The notes under the pieces: model-generated
The model's input: only the letters and a program-made list of their open reading frames with translations
Told to the model about the DNA's origin: nothing
Database searches by the model: none
Shown here: in pieces, positions 7,492 to 12,966 of the stretch
Numbering within the stretch: the stretch's first letter is position 1
Layout: every line of letters begins with the position of its first letter
DNA from: Dehalococcoidales bacterium
Lineage (GTDB): Bacteria > Chloroflexota > Dehalococcoidia > Dehalococcoidales > RBG-16-60-22
DNA length: 12,966 nucleotides
Direction of reading: 5' to 3'
Assembly (NCBI GenBank): GCA_023135135.1
Contig: JAGLTT010000007.1
Location: 1 to 12,966, forward strand
Program-made: the position numbers and the translations under genes

Positions 7492-7896
7492 ATGCCCAGA
7501 CCGCAAAAGTGCCGTCGCGTTGCCTACGTGCCGGGGGTAACATATTTCAAACCGGCCGGTATTCCCATGAGGTCTCTCGAAGAAATTCAGCTTTCTGTGG
7601 AGGAAGCCGAAGCCCTGCGCCTGAAGGACCTGGAAGGAATGGAGCAGGGACCTGCCTCGGAAAGGATGAACGTTTCACGGCCGACCTTTCAGAGGGTTTT
7701 ATCCTCGGCGCGCCGGAAAGTCGCCGACGTTCTTCTCAACGGCAGAGCAATAAGGATTTCCGGCGGCAACTATGAGATGGCATCCCGCCGGTTACGCTGC
7801 CGGAGCGGTCACGAGTGGGACGCCCCGCTTGAGCCGGAAGCAGATAAGTCACCGGCACTCTGCCCTACCTGTAATACACCGGGCACCCATAAATAA
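7492..7896 (+). CDS. DUF134 family DNA-binding regulator with C-terminal zinc ribbon
   Basis: This 134-residue protein belongs to DUF134 (PF02001), small predicted regulators related to the sigma-70 region 4 fold. The family N-terminus MPRPQKCRRV is present. The HTH spans about 35-83 (LSVEEAEALRLKDLEG, then MNVSRPTFQRVLSSARRKVA as the recognition half), followed by RAIRISGGNYEM. A C-terminal extension holds C103-x3-H107 and C124-x2-C127, a likely single zinc- or metal-binding ribbon, which could make it a metal or redox sensor. It is preceded by AAGGATG about 9-11 bases before the ATG and by a perfect palindrome overlapping the start region of transcription. As first gene of the operon it most likely autoregulates and controls the metal-cofactor genes behind it. 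The effector is not known. Confidence 0.9.
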   Translation: MPRPQKCRRVAYVPGVTYFKPAGIPMRSLEEIQLSVEEAEALRLKDLEGMEQGPASERMNVSRPTFQRVLSSARRKVADVLLNGRAIRISGGNYEMASRRLRCRSGHEWDAPLEPEADKSPALCPTCNTPGTHK

Positions 7897-7908
7897 TGAG
7901 GCGAACTA

Positions 7909-8640
7909 ATGCAAATTATTAACGACCTGCTATCCATCCTGGACTATAAAGCGCCCGTGGCAGACATACGCCAGGGGCCGTTCCAGACAGCCGTACTCAC
8001 CCGTCATTGCGGACTGGCTTCGACACCACACGACCCCGGTCCCCACCATGATAAAAGCCCGGTGAAGGATACAGGCTATTTGCTCGACCGGAACGCTAAA
8101 GAGCTGGCTCAACTGGCTCTCTCGTCGAGCGCCCTGGAAGCGGCTATCGGCATGGCGACGATTAACTCTCTCATCGAGGTTGACGAGCAGAAATGCGAAG
8201 AGCTTAATGCCGCCGACCTCATCGCCCGGAAAGGAGAAAACAGGAAATTAGCCATAATCGGGCATTTTCCCTTCATTCCCAGGCTCAAATCCATAGTAAA
8301 GGAGTTGTGGGTGATAGAAAAGAACCCGCAAGCAGGAGATTACGGTGAAGCCGAATCCGAAAACCTCATTCCCCAAGCCGATGTAGTCGGTATCACCGGC
8401 ACGGCTTTCACCAATCATACCATCGAACACGTGCTGAACCTCTGCAACCCCGATGCCTATGTCGTCGTCCTGGGAGGGACGGCGCCGCTTTCGCCCGTAT
8501 TGTTCGACTACGGCGTCAACGCCGTTTCGGGGACGCTGGTGACTGACCCTCAACTCGTGCTGCGTTACGTCAGCCAGGGGGCGACCTTCCGCCAGATAAA
8601 GGGCAAACGGTCACTAACGATGATGAAGGAGAATATTTAG
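7909..8640 (+). CDS. DUF4213/DUF364 (putative heavy-metal chelation) protein
   Basis: This 243-residue cytoplasmic protein resembles the DUF4213-DUF364 architecture (PF13938 and PF04016), a family proposed but not proven to chelate heavy metals. The N-terminal part holds a His/Cys-rich stretch with H33, C34, H41, H46 and H47. The junction AIGMATINSLIEV (about 80-92) is typical of the family. The Rossmann-like C-terminal part begins at KLAIIGHFPFI, passes ADVVGITGTAFTNHTIEHVL, and ends with VVLGGTAPLSPVLFDYGVNAVSGTLV. TGAGG lies 7 bases before the ATG, 12 bases after the regulator gene. Its place between a regulator and a ModA-like binding protein supports a role in binding or handling molybdenum, tungsten or another metal. 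Assignment rests on recognised family patterns; the metal is unknown. Confidence 0.8.
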   Translation: MQIINDLLSILDYKAPVADIRQGPFQTAVLTRHCGLASTPHDPGPHHDKSPVKDTGYLLDRNAKELAQLALSSSALEAAIGMATINSLIEVDEQKCEELNAADLIARKGENRKLAIIGHFPFIPRLKSIVKELWVIEKNPQAGDYGEAESENLIPQADVVGITGTAFTNHTIEHVLNLCNPDAYVVVLGGTAPLSPVLFDYGVNAVSGTLVTDPQLVLRYVSQGATFRQIKGKRSLTMMKENI

Positions 8641-8644
8641 ATTA

Positions 8645-9457
8645 ATGGCGAAGCGAAGCAAACGGATTATGTTCATAGTAATATTGGCATTTACCGCTGT
8701 CCTGCTCGTACTTCCGGGTGTTTCCTGCTCATCGCCGCCATCCACTCTGACTGTTTTCGCCGCCGCCGGGGCCAAACCACCGCTTGATGAAATTTGTCGC
8801 GAGTTTGGTGAGCAGTGCCAGACAAGGATAGAAATGAACTACGGAGGAGGCGGCGAGGTGCTGAACCAGATGGTGCTCTCCCGGAGCGGTGATATTTATA
8901 TCGCTCCCGAGCAGCTTTTCATGGAAATGGCGCAGGAAAAGCAGGCTATCGACCCGCAGACGATACAAAGCGTGGCGTATATGATACCGGTTATCGCCGT
9001 GCCCGCCGGCAATCCCGCCAATATCTCCTGTCTGGCCGACCTTGCCGGACCGGGAATCCAGGTAGCCGTCACCCGGCAGGAAACAACGCTCCTGGGTAAA
9101 TACGCCCCGGAGATTTTCAGCAAGGCAGGCCTGGCGGAGGAAATCGGCAAGAACATCGTCACCGAGGCTGCCCGACCCGATAACCTGCTGACCATGCTCG
9201 TTATGGGGCAGGTAGATGCCGTCATTATCTGGCACTTTTACCAGGCGCAAGCTCCCGATGATATAGAAATAATATTCCTGCCGCCGGAACAGCTAACGGG
9301 AACAGGCGAAATACAGATAGCCGTATCATCGTACTGTCAAAACGAAAGCGAGGCGCTGAAATTCATCGACTTTATAACATCTTTAGAGGGTAAAGAGGTA
9401 TTTAAAAACTTCGGATATATTGTCGATACCGGGGAGGTGAAGCAATATTGGCATTAA
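8645..9457 (+). CDS. ModA-like molybdate/tungstate-type solute-binding lipoprotein
   Basis: This 270-residue extracytoplasmic binding protein has a positive N-terminus, a hydrophobic stretch (8-26) and a possible lipobox ending at C28 (PGVSC, with an unusual Gly at -3). The mature part shows the ModA/WtpA pattern: LTVFAAAGAKPPLDEICREF, a Gly-rich ligand loop NYGGGGEVLNQM, SGDIYIAPEQLFMEMA, then VIAVPAGNPANISCLADLA, and a C-terminal DFITSLEGKEVFKNFGY. These proteins normally deliver oxyanions to a ModBC permease, but no permease or ATPase for it is seen in this window. The AAGGAG site is 13 bases before the ATG, slightly far, and the gene starts 4 bases after its neighbour. It overlaps the next gene by 10 bases. 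It could be an orphan partner for a distant permease, or a periplasmic metal sensor; ligand type is inferred. Confidence 0.82.
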   Translation: MAKRSKRIMFIVILAFTAVLLVLPGVSCSSPPSTLTVFAAAGAKPPLDEICREFGEQCQTRIEMNYGGGGEVLNQMVLSRSGDIYIAPEQLFMEMAQEKQAIDPQTIQSVAYMIPVIAVPAGNPANISCLADLAGPGIQVAVTRQETTLLGKYAPEIFSKAGLAEEIGKNIVTEAARPDNLLTMLVMGQVDAVIIWHFYQAQAPDDIEIIFLPPEQLTGTGEIQIAVSSYCQNESEALKFIDFITSLEGKEVFKNFGYIVDTGEVKQYWH

Positions 9458-10206
9458 AACCCGTTCTTGAAGAAGCGAAGGAAAAGTTTCAGGCAATCAT
9501 TACCGAGCATCGCCTGGGTGATGAAGTCGTGCAGGTGACAATCGGCACGCTCTCCGTAAAGCAGGCGATAGGCATCCCCAGTCGGCAGGACTTCCCCCTG
9601 CTGGAGGGGAGAGAGGTAATGATTGAGGCGGAATTTCACGGGAGCTTCGGCCAGGCCTTCACCGACCGCCCTCACGATTTTACCGGCTCCACAAATGACG
9701 TTATCAGCCTGAGTCTGGATACAAACGAAAACCGGGCTATATTCATCGCCACCCTCAATGCGGTCATGGCGCACATGGACATGGTCAACGGGACCCGCCA
9801 CTGCCATGACGAAGAGCCGGAAGAATGCGCCAAACAGATTGCCCGGCATCTTCTGGATGAATCGGGCAGGGCCAAAGTAGGCATGGTGGGACTTCAGCCG
9901 GCCATACTGGAAAATCTTGCCCTTACCTTCGGTTCCGAAAACGTACGCTGCACCGACCTTAATCCCAAGAACGCAGGCTCAACTAAATACGGAGCCGAAA
10001 TCTGGGACGGACGGACGGAAACCGGCAGGCTCATAGAGTGGTGCGATATTCCACTGGTTACGAGCAGTACACTTATTAATAATACCTTTGACGATATCAG
10101 GAAAGAAGTTATCTCACAGGGCAAACATCTGATTATTTTCGGCGTGACCGGCGCGGGGATATCTGCTCTGCTTGGATTTGAGAGATTATGCTTTCAACCG
10201 CACTAG
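9448..10206 (+). CDS. DUF364 family (putative heavy-metal chelation) protein
   Basis: This 252-residue cytoplasmic protein is the second DUF364-type product in the operon. Translation probably starts at TTG 9448, since the strong GGGGAGGTGA (9431-9440) ends 7 bases upstream; the gene thus overlaps the binding-protein gene by 10 bases and is translationally coupled to it. The N-terminal half ends with NGTRHCHDEEPEECAKQIA, which provides H118, C119, H120 and C127 as candidate metal ligands. The C-terminal Rossmann-like half has KVGMVGLQPAILENLA, a CTDLNPKNAG turn, IEWCDIPLVTSSTLINNT and ends in GFERLCFQPH. It differs from the first DUF364 protein in its N-terminal half, so the pair may form a heteromeric or sequential chelation step. 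Tight linkage to a ModA-like protein suggests it handles the same metal inside the cell. Confidence 0.83.
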   Translation: MALKPVLEEAKEKFQAIITEHRLGDEVVQVTIGTLSVKQAIGIPSRQDFPLLEGREVMIEAEFHGSFGQAFTDRPHDFTGSTNDVISLSLDTNENRAIFIATLNAVMAHMDMVNGTRHCHDEEPEECAKQIARHLLDESGRAKVGMVGLQPAILENLALTFGSENVRCTDLNPKNAGSTKYGAEIWDGRTETGRLIEWCDIPLVTSSTLINNTFDDIRKEVISQGKHLIIFGVTGAGISALLGFERLCFQPH

Positions 10207-10235
10207 AGTCTTTAAAGGAATAAAGGAGGTCAATT

Positions 10236-10619
10236 ATGAAAATTGCCATATCAGCCGTAGGACAAAGCCTGGATAGCCAGGTCGACCCGCGTTTCGGTCG
10301 TTGCCAGAATTTTGTTATAATCGATATGGATACGATGGAGTTCGAGGCGGTGTCCAACGAATCGGCGGCTGCCGCGGGTGGTGCCGGTATCGCCGCTGCC
10401 CAGATGATTGCCGGAAAAGGGGTTGAGGCTGTGCTCACCGGCAACTGCGGACCCAATGCTTTCGGAGTTCTCAACAGCGCCGGGATAAAAGTCATGACAG
10501 GGGCTGCCGGTACCGTACAGGAAGCTATCGAGAGCTACAAGGCAGGCAAGCTACAGGCCAGTTCCCAGGCCAGCGCCGGCGCTCATTCGGGAATGAAACG
10601 CGGCAGGGGTATGGCTTAA
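10236..10619 (+). CDS. NifX/NifB-C-like (dinitrogenase Fe-Mo cofactor biosynthesis family) protein
   Basis: This 127-residue protein belongs to the family PF02579, which includes NifX, NafY-type carriers and the orange protein (ORP) of sulfate reducers. The hallmark VDPRFGRCQNFVIID (16-30, with C23) is followed by a glycine/alanine-rich segment GGAGIAAAQMIAGKGVEAVL, TGNCGPNAFGVLNSAGIKV, and a low-complexity tail ending GMKRGRGMA. Members bind metal clusters or cofactor precursors; a Mo-Cu-S cluster is known for ORP. A very strong AAAGGAGG sits 7-8 bases before the ATG. A second, shorter family member lies at 11612-11959. No nitrogenase genes are present, so nitrogen fixation is not implied. 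Its likely role is to carry or insert a metal cluster made with the products around it. Confidence 0.9.
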   Translation: MKIAISAVGQSLDSQVDPRFGRCQNFVIIDMDTMEFEAVSNESAAAAGGAGIAAAQMIAGKGVEAVLTGNCGPNAFGVLNSAGIKVMTGAAGTVQEAIESYKAGKLQASSQASAGAHSGMKRGRGMA

Positions 10620-10655
10620 AGGCTAAAGAACTGGATAATATCAGGGAGGTGAATT

Positions 10656-10853
10656 ATGCCCAGAGGAGACGGAACGGGACCGCCATCAGGAGGTGGACAA
10701 AGAGGAGGCAGAATGAGTGGTAATCGACCCGGGGCGGGCCCCGGCGGCGACTGCGTTTGCCCCAGCTGCGGAGAGAAAGCACCCCATCAACCGGGAAACC
10801 CATGCTATAATATAAGTTGTCCCAAGTGCGGTGCAAAGATGACGCGTGGATAA
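10656..10853 (+). CDS. Small glycine-rich protein with zinc ribbon
   Basis: This 65-residue protein has two parts. The N-terminal half begins MPRGDGTGPP and is rich in Gly, Arg and Pro; this opening resembles DUF5320-type small proteins found beside NifX/ORP genes. The C-terminal half is a compact zinc-ribbon-like unit: C35-x2-C38, H44, C50 and C55-x2-C58, plus C33, with PHQPGNPCYNISCPKCG between. Six Cys in 26 residues could bind zinc, iron or another metal. GGGAGGTGA lies 5 bases before the ATG. It sits between the first NifX-like gene and the CoA-binding gene. The function is unknown; a metal-delivery or scaffold role in the cluster is inferred from position. Confidence 0.82.
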   Translation: MPRGDGTGPPSGGGQRGGRMSGNRPGAGPGGDCVCPSCGEKAPHQPGNPCYNISCPKCGAKMTRG

Positions 10854-10902
10854 TAATTAAGGAAACAGCCAATCTACTGTCCGGTACAAGGAGAGGTGGC
10901 GC

Positions 10903-11280
10903 GTGCAGGATTTGATAAAAGAGTTTATAGCGCAGAAGAAATTCGCCGTCGTCGGGGCTACCGATAATCCGGAAAAATACGGCCACCAGATACTTATCAA
11001 CCTGAAAAACAGGGACTACGAGGTGTATCCCGTTAATCCCAGGCTGGAGACGATTGAAGGAATGAAGTGTTATGCGACCCTCTCCGAGCTGCCGGTAAAA
11101 GTAGATGTCGTGGACTTTGTCGTGCCGCCAGGTGCCACCGAGTCGATTCTCGAGGAGTGCCTGAAACTGGGTCTTAACCGTATATGGCTCCAGCCCGGCT
11201 CGGAAAGTGAAGCGGCTGTCAGGTTCTGCCAGGAGAATAATCTTAAAGTAGTGCACAGTGTTTGCGTAATGATGAACTGA
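10903..11280 (+). CDS. CoA-binding domain protein (YccU/CoA_binding_2 type)
   Basis: This 125-residue soluble protein is a single Rossmann-fold domain of the CoA_binding_2 type (PF13380). Visible motifs are the nucleotide-binding turn VVGATDNPEKYG (16-27), VYPVNPR, then VDFVVPPGATESIL and NRIWLQPGSESEAA. The GTG start is supported by GAGAGG 6 bases upstream. Such proteins bind CoA or acyl-CoA in structure, but their cellular task is mostly unclear; they resemble the N-terminal domain of succinyl-CoA synthetase alpha and of protein acetyltransferases. Linkage to metal-cofactor genes is not explained by any pathway I know. It might modify partners or sense acyl-CoA status. The family call is firm, the role is not. 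Confidence 0.88.
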   Translation: MQDLIKEFIAQKKFAVVGATDNPEKYGHQILINLKNRDYEVYPVNPRLETIEGMKCYATLSELPVKVDVVDFVVPPGATESILEECLKLGLNRIWLQPGSESEAAVRFCQENNLKVVHSVCVMMN

Positions 11281-11294
11281 GCGGGAGTAAACGC

Positions 11295-11591
11295 ATGAAA
11301 TCATATGAACTGGAACCCAAATACGGGACGAGTCAGATACCGGGTAAATGCCTGAAATGCCTCGGCGAACAGGAGCTCAACAACTGTCTTCTGGAGCTAT
11401 TGAGAACCGAGGAGGATGACGAGGAGGTTATACAAAGATTCGAGGCACTGGTTACCTTTCTCCAATCGCCCGAATCAAAAAAGCTGCGTGACGAATCCGA
11501 GAAATTACTGTCGGAAGGAAAACGCGTTACCCTGAAAATAAAGGTAGCCAAGAACACAGAAAACCCGAGCTACGAGCTTGTTACAGAATAA
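11295..11591 (+). CDS. Unknown 98-residue protein with N-terminal CxxC
   Basis: I do not recognise a named family. The start is placed at ATG 11295, with GGGAG seven bases upstream; a TTG at 11262 would overlap the previous gene and lacks a good ribosome site. The protein has KCLKC (a CxxC pair at about 18-21) and another Cys near 31 (NNCLL). A predicted helical acidic middle follows (EEDDEEVIQRFEALVTFLQS, then SKKLRDESEKLLSEGK), and the end VTLKIKVAKN looks like one beta strand. The size, acidity and paired cysteines would fit a small adaptor or metal-binding partner. It lies between the CoA-binding gene and the second NifX-like gene and is probably cotranscribed with both. Confidence 0.75.
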   Translation: MKSYELEPKYGTSQIPGKCLKCLGEQELNNCLLELLRTEEDDEEVIQRFEALVTFLQSPESKKLRDESEKLLSEGKRVTLKIKVAKNTENPSYELVTE

Positions 11592-11611
11592 ATTAATAAT
11601 GGAGGTATACC

Positions 11612-11959
11612 ATGAGGTACGCTGTACCCGTATCCGGCGGCCAGCTATCGCCGCACTTTGGTCATTGTGAGCACTTTGCCTTCTACGACGTTGAAGAGCA
11701 AAGCCGAAAAATTACCAGCAAAGAGACAATCCCTTCACCCGAGCATCAGCCCGGACTTTTACCCGCCTGGCTGGCGGAACAAGGAGCGACGATAATAATC
11801 GCCGGAGGCATGGGGCCACGCGCGGTGGACCTGCTGCAACAGAACGGTATCCAGGTCGTACTCGGTTCTATGGAAGGCGACCCGGAGCAGGCGGTACTCA
11901 GCCATCTAAGCGGCAACCTGAATACCGGCGATAATGTCTGCGACCACCCGGCCGGCTAA
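11612..11959 (+). CDS. Second NifX/ORP-like cofactor-carrier protein
   Basis: This 115-residue member of PF02579 starts MRYAVPVSGGQLSPHFGHCEHFAFYDV, with C19 and H15/H18/H21 close together as possible metal ligands. The central IIIAGGMGPRAVDLL and GIQVVLG match the family core, and a C-terminal NVCDHP motif (C110, H112) is typical of orange-protein-like members next to Mrp-type ATPases. It differs from the first NifX-like protein in lacking the Gly/Ala-rich middle and in having the extra C-terminal Cys-His. GGAGG lies 7 bases before the ATG; the ATPase gene follows 36 bases after the stop. A metal-cluster binding or transfer role, working with the ATPase, is the most likely reading. Confidence 0.9.
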   Translation: MRYAVPVSGGQLSPHFGHCEHFAFYDVEEQSRKITSKETIPSPEHQPGLLPAWLAEQGATIIIAGGMGPRAVDLLQQNGIQVVLGSMEGDPEQAVLSHLSGNLNTGDNVCDHPAG

Positions 11960-11995
11960 TGCGCCCATCAGCTACACGAACCGACAGGAGGAGTA

Positions 11996-12966
11996 ATGAC
12001 AACCGAAGAGCATATTAGAGAAAGCCTGGATAAGATACTCGTCCCCGGGGCAATGCGCAGTCTCACGAAAATGAACCTGGTGCGTAACATCGTCATCAGC
12101 GATGGCAAAGCCAGTATCACATTATCATCCGCGGCACTGTCGCCGGAAATCCAGGATAGATTGAAAGAAAGCGTTAAAGAAGCGACCGGCAAGCTGGACG
12201 GCGTTAACGAGGTCACCGTGGACTTTTCCGAAGAAAAGCCGAAGGACCTGAACCAGATAAAAAATGTCATTGCCGTTATGAGCGGTAAGGGAGGCGTGGG
12301 TAAATCGCTGGTTACCAGCCTGGTATCGGTTACTTTGCAGCGACAGGGATACGAAGTAGGTATCCTCGACGCTGATATTACCGGTCCGAGTATCCCCAAG
12401 ATGTTCGGAATTGCCAACCATCCCGCCGGCAGCGACACCGGCCTGCTACCCGTACCGTCGCGGTCAGGTATTGAGATTATGTCAATTAACCTTTTACTGC
12501 CGGGTGAAGACGAGGCAGTTATCTGGCGCGGCCCGCTTATCGCCAGAGCCATAACCCAGTTCTGGGAAGAAGTCCTCTGGGGACAACTCGACTACCTGAT
12601 AGTTGACCTGCCCCCGGGAACCGCCGACGCACCCCTCACCGTCCTGCAGACACTGCCCGTTACCGGCGTTATCATCGTCTTCACGCCGCAGGACCTGACG
12701 AATATGGTGGTCAGGAAAGCAGTAAAGATGGCCCTGCAAATGGACAAGTCTATCCTCGGCGTCGTCGAGAATATGAGCTATCTCTACGTACCCGAGATTG
12801 ATAAAAAGATGGAAATCTTCGGCAGGAGCCGGGGCGATGAGATGGCCAAAACCGCCGGTGCCCCCCTGCTGGCACGGATACCCATAGACCCGGAACTGGC
12901 CAGGCTTTGCGACGAAGGCACTATCGAACGCTACGACAGTGAGGTTATGAACGGACTGAAAGAGTC
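11996..12966 (+). CDS. mrp: Mrp/NBP35-type P-loop ATPase, partial at window end, lacking CxxC
   Basis: The 3' end lies outside the window; 323 complete codons are visible without a stop. Residues about 1-85 resemble the MIP18/DUF59 domain. The ParA/MinD-like ATPase domain has the deviant Walker A GKGGVGKS (97-104), ILDADITGPSIPKMFG with D125 and D127, WRGPLIARAI, and LIVDLPPGTAD. These identify a Mrp/ApbC/NBP35-family protein that normally dimerises around ATP and carries a bridging 4Fe-4S cluster for delivery to targets. However, the usual cysteine pair after ENMSY (258-262) is absent: here the sequence is LYVPEID. The only Cys visible is C305. It therefore may not hold the standard cluster, or may act as a partner of the NifX-like proteins. 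AGGAGGAG lies 4-5 bases before the ATG. It is last of the visible operon genes. Confidence 0.9.
   Translation, partial: MTTEEHIRESLDKILVPGAMRSLTKMNLVRNIVISDGKASITLSSAALSPEIQDRLKESVKEATGKLDGVNEVTVDFSEEKPKDLNQIKNVIAVMSGKGGVGKSLVTSLVSVTLQRQGYEVGILDADITGPSIPKMFGIANHPAGSDTGLLPVPSRSGIEIMSINLLLPGEDEAVIWRGPLIARAITQFWEEVLWGQLDYLIVDLPPGTADAPLTVLQTLPVTGVIIVFTPQDLTNMVVRKAVKMALQMDKSILGVVENMSYLYVPEIDKKMEIFGRSRGDEMAKTAGAPLLARIPIDPELARLCDEGTIERYDSEVMNGLKE

Noticed and set aside
11262..11294. TTG start at 11262 for the 98-residue protein
   Set aside because: It lies inside the CoA-binding gene without a good ribosome site; ATG 11295 has GGGAG seven bases upstream.
10236..11959. Nitrogenase-related nif cluster
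   Set aside because: NifX-like proteins occur in many anaerobes without nitrogenase; no nifHDK, nifE/N or true nifB is present here.
1..12966. CRISPR arrays, tRNA genes, insertion sequences or phage attachment sites
   Set aside because: No regularly spaced repeats, no recognisable tRNA fold, no transposase, integrase or terminal inverted repeats were seen.

Overview
The window is one compact bacterial segment with every supported gene on the + strand, strong Shine-Dalgarno sites, small gaps or overlaps, and no tRNA, rRNA, CRISPR or insertion sequence. Gene content (DUF169, DUF134, two DUF364-type proteins, NifX/orange-protein-like proteins, a Mrp-type ATPase) points to a strict anaerobe. The lipid-anchored membrane-fusion protein without an outer-membrane partner suggests a cell with one membrane. 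The small secreted protein with an 'EEG-x-(L/M)-(S/T)-QE' helix motif and the overall style fit an uncultured Chloroflexota, Dehalococcoidia-like organism. This placement is an inference and was not tested by any search.

Region 1 (1-6521) looks like an envelope-sensing and export locus: a small secreted protein (97-615) closed by a strong terminator, an OmpR/PhoB response regulator with its sensor histidine kinase (756-2784, translationally coupled), and a MacA/MacB-like tripartite exporter made of a lipoprotein adaptor, an ABC ATPase and an FtsX-type permease (2865-6521). Each of the three units starts 55-60 bases downstream of the same 9-mer, TTAAYATTT, which sits in a pair of TTAA-type direct repeats 11-12 bases apart. 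This suggests one regulon under the local regulator. The adaptor carries an extra segment of about 80 residues containing a motif that also occurs in the small secreted protein.

Region 2 (6522-7394) holds a stand-alone DUF169 gene with its own candidate promoter.

Region 3 (7395-12966) is a long, apparently single operon led by a DUF134 regulator. A perfect 22-bp palindrome lies between its promoter and start codon. The order is DUF134, DUF4213/DUF364 protein, ModA-like lipoprotein, second DUF364 protein, NifX-like protein, 65-aa glycine-rich zinc-ribbon protein, CoA-binding protein, 98-aa unknown with CxxC, second NifX-like protein, and a Mrp/NBP35-type P-loop ATPase cut by the window end. 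Together these suggest a system that senses, captures, chelates and builds a metal (possibly molybdenum or Fe-S-Mo type) cofactor, related to but wider than the 'orange protein' operons of anaerobes. The Mrp-type ATPase lacks the usual CxxC cluster-binding motif, so its role may differ from classic Fe-S carriers. This cluster is the best candidate here for a poorly described system.
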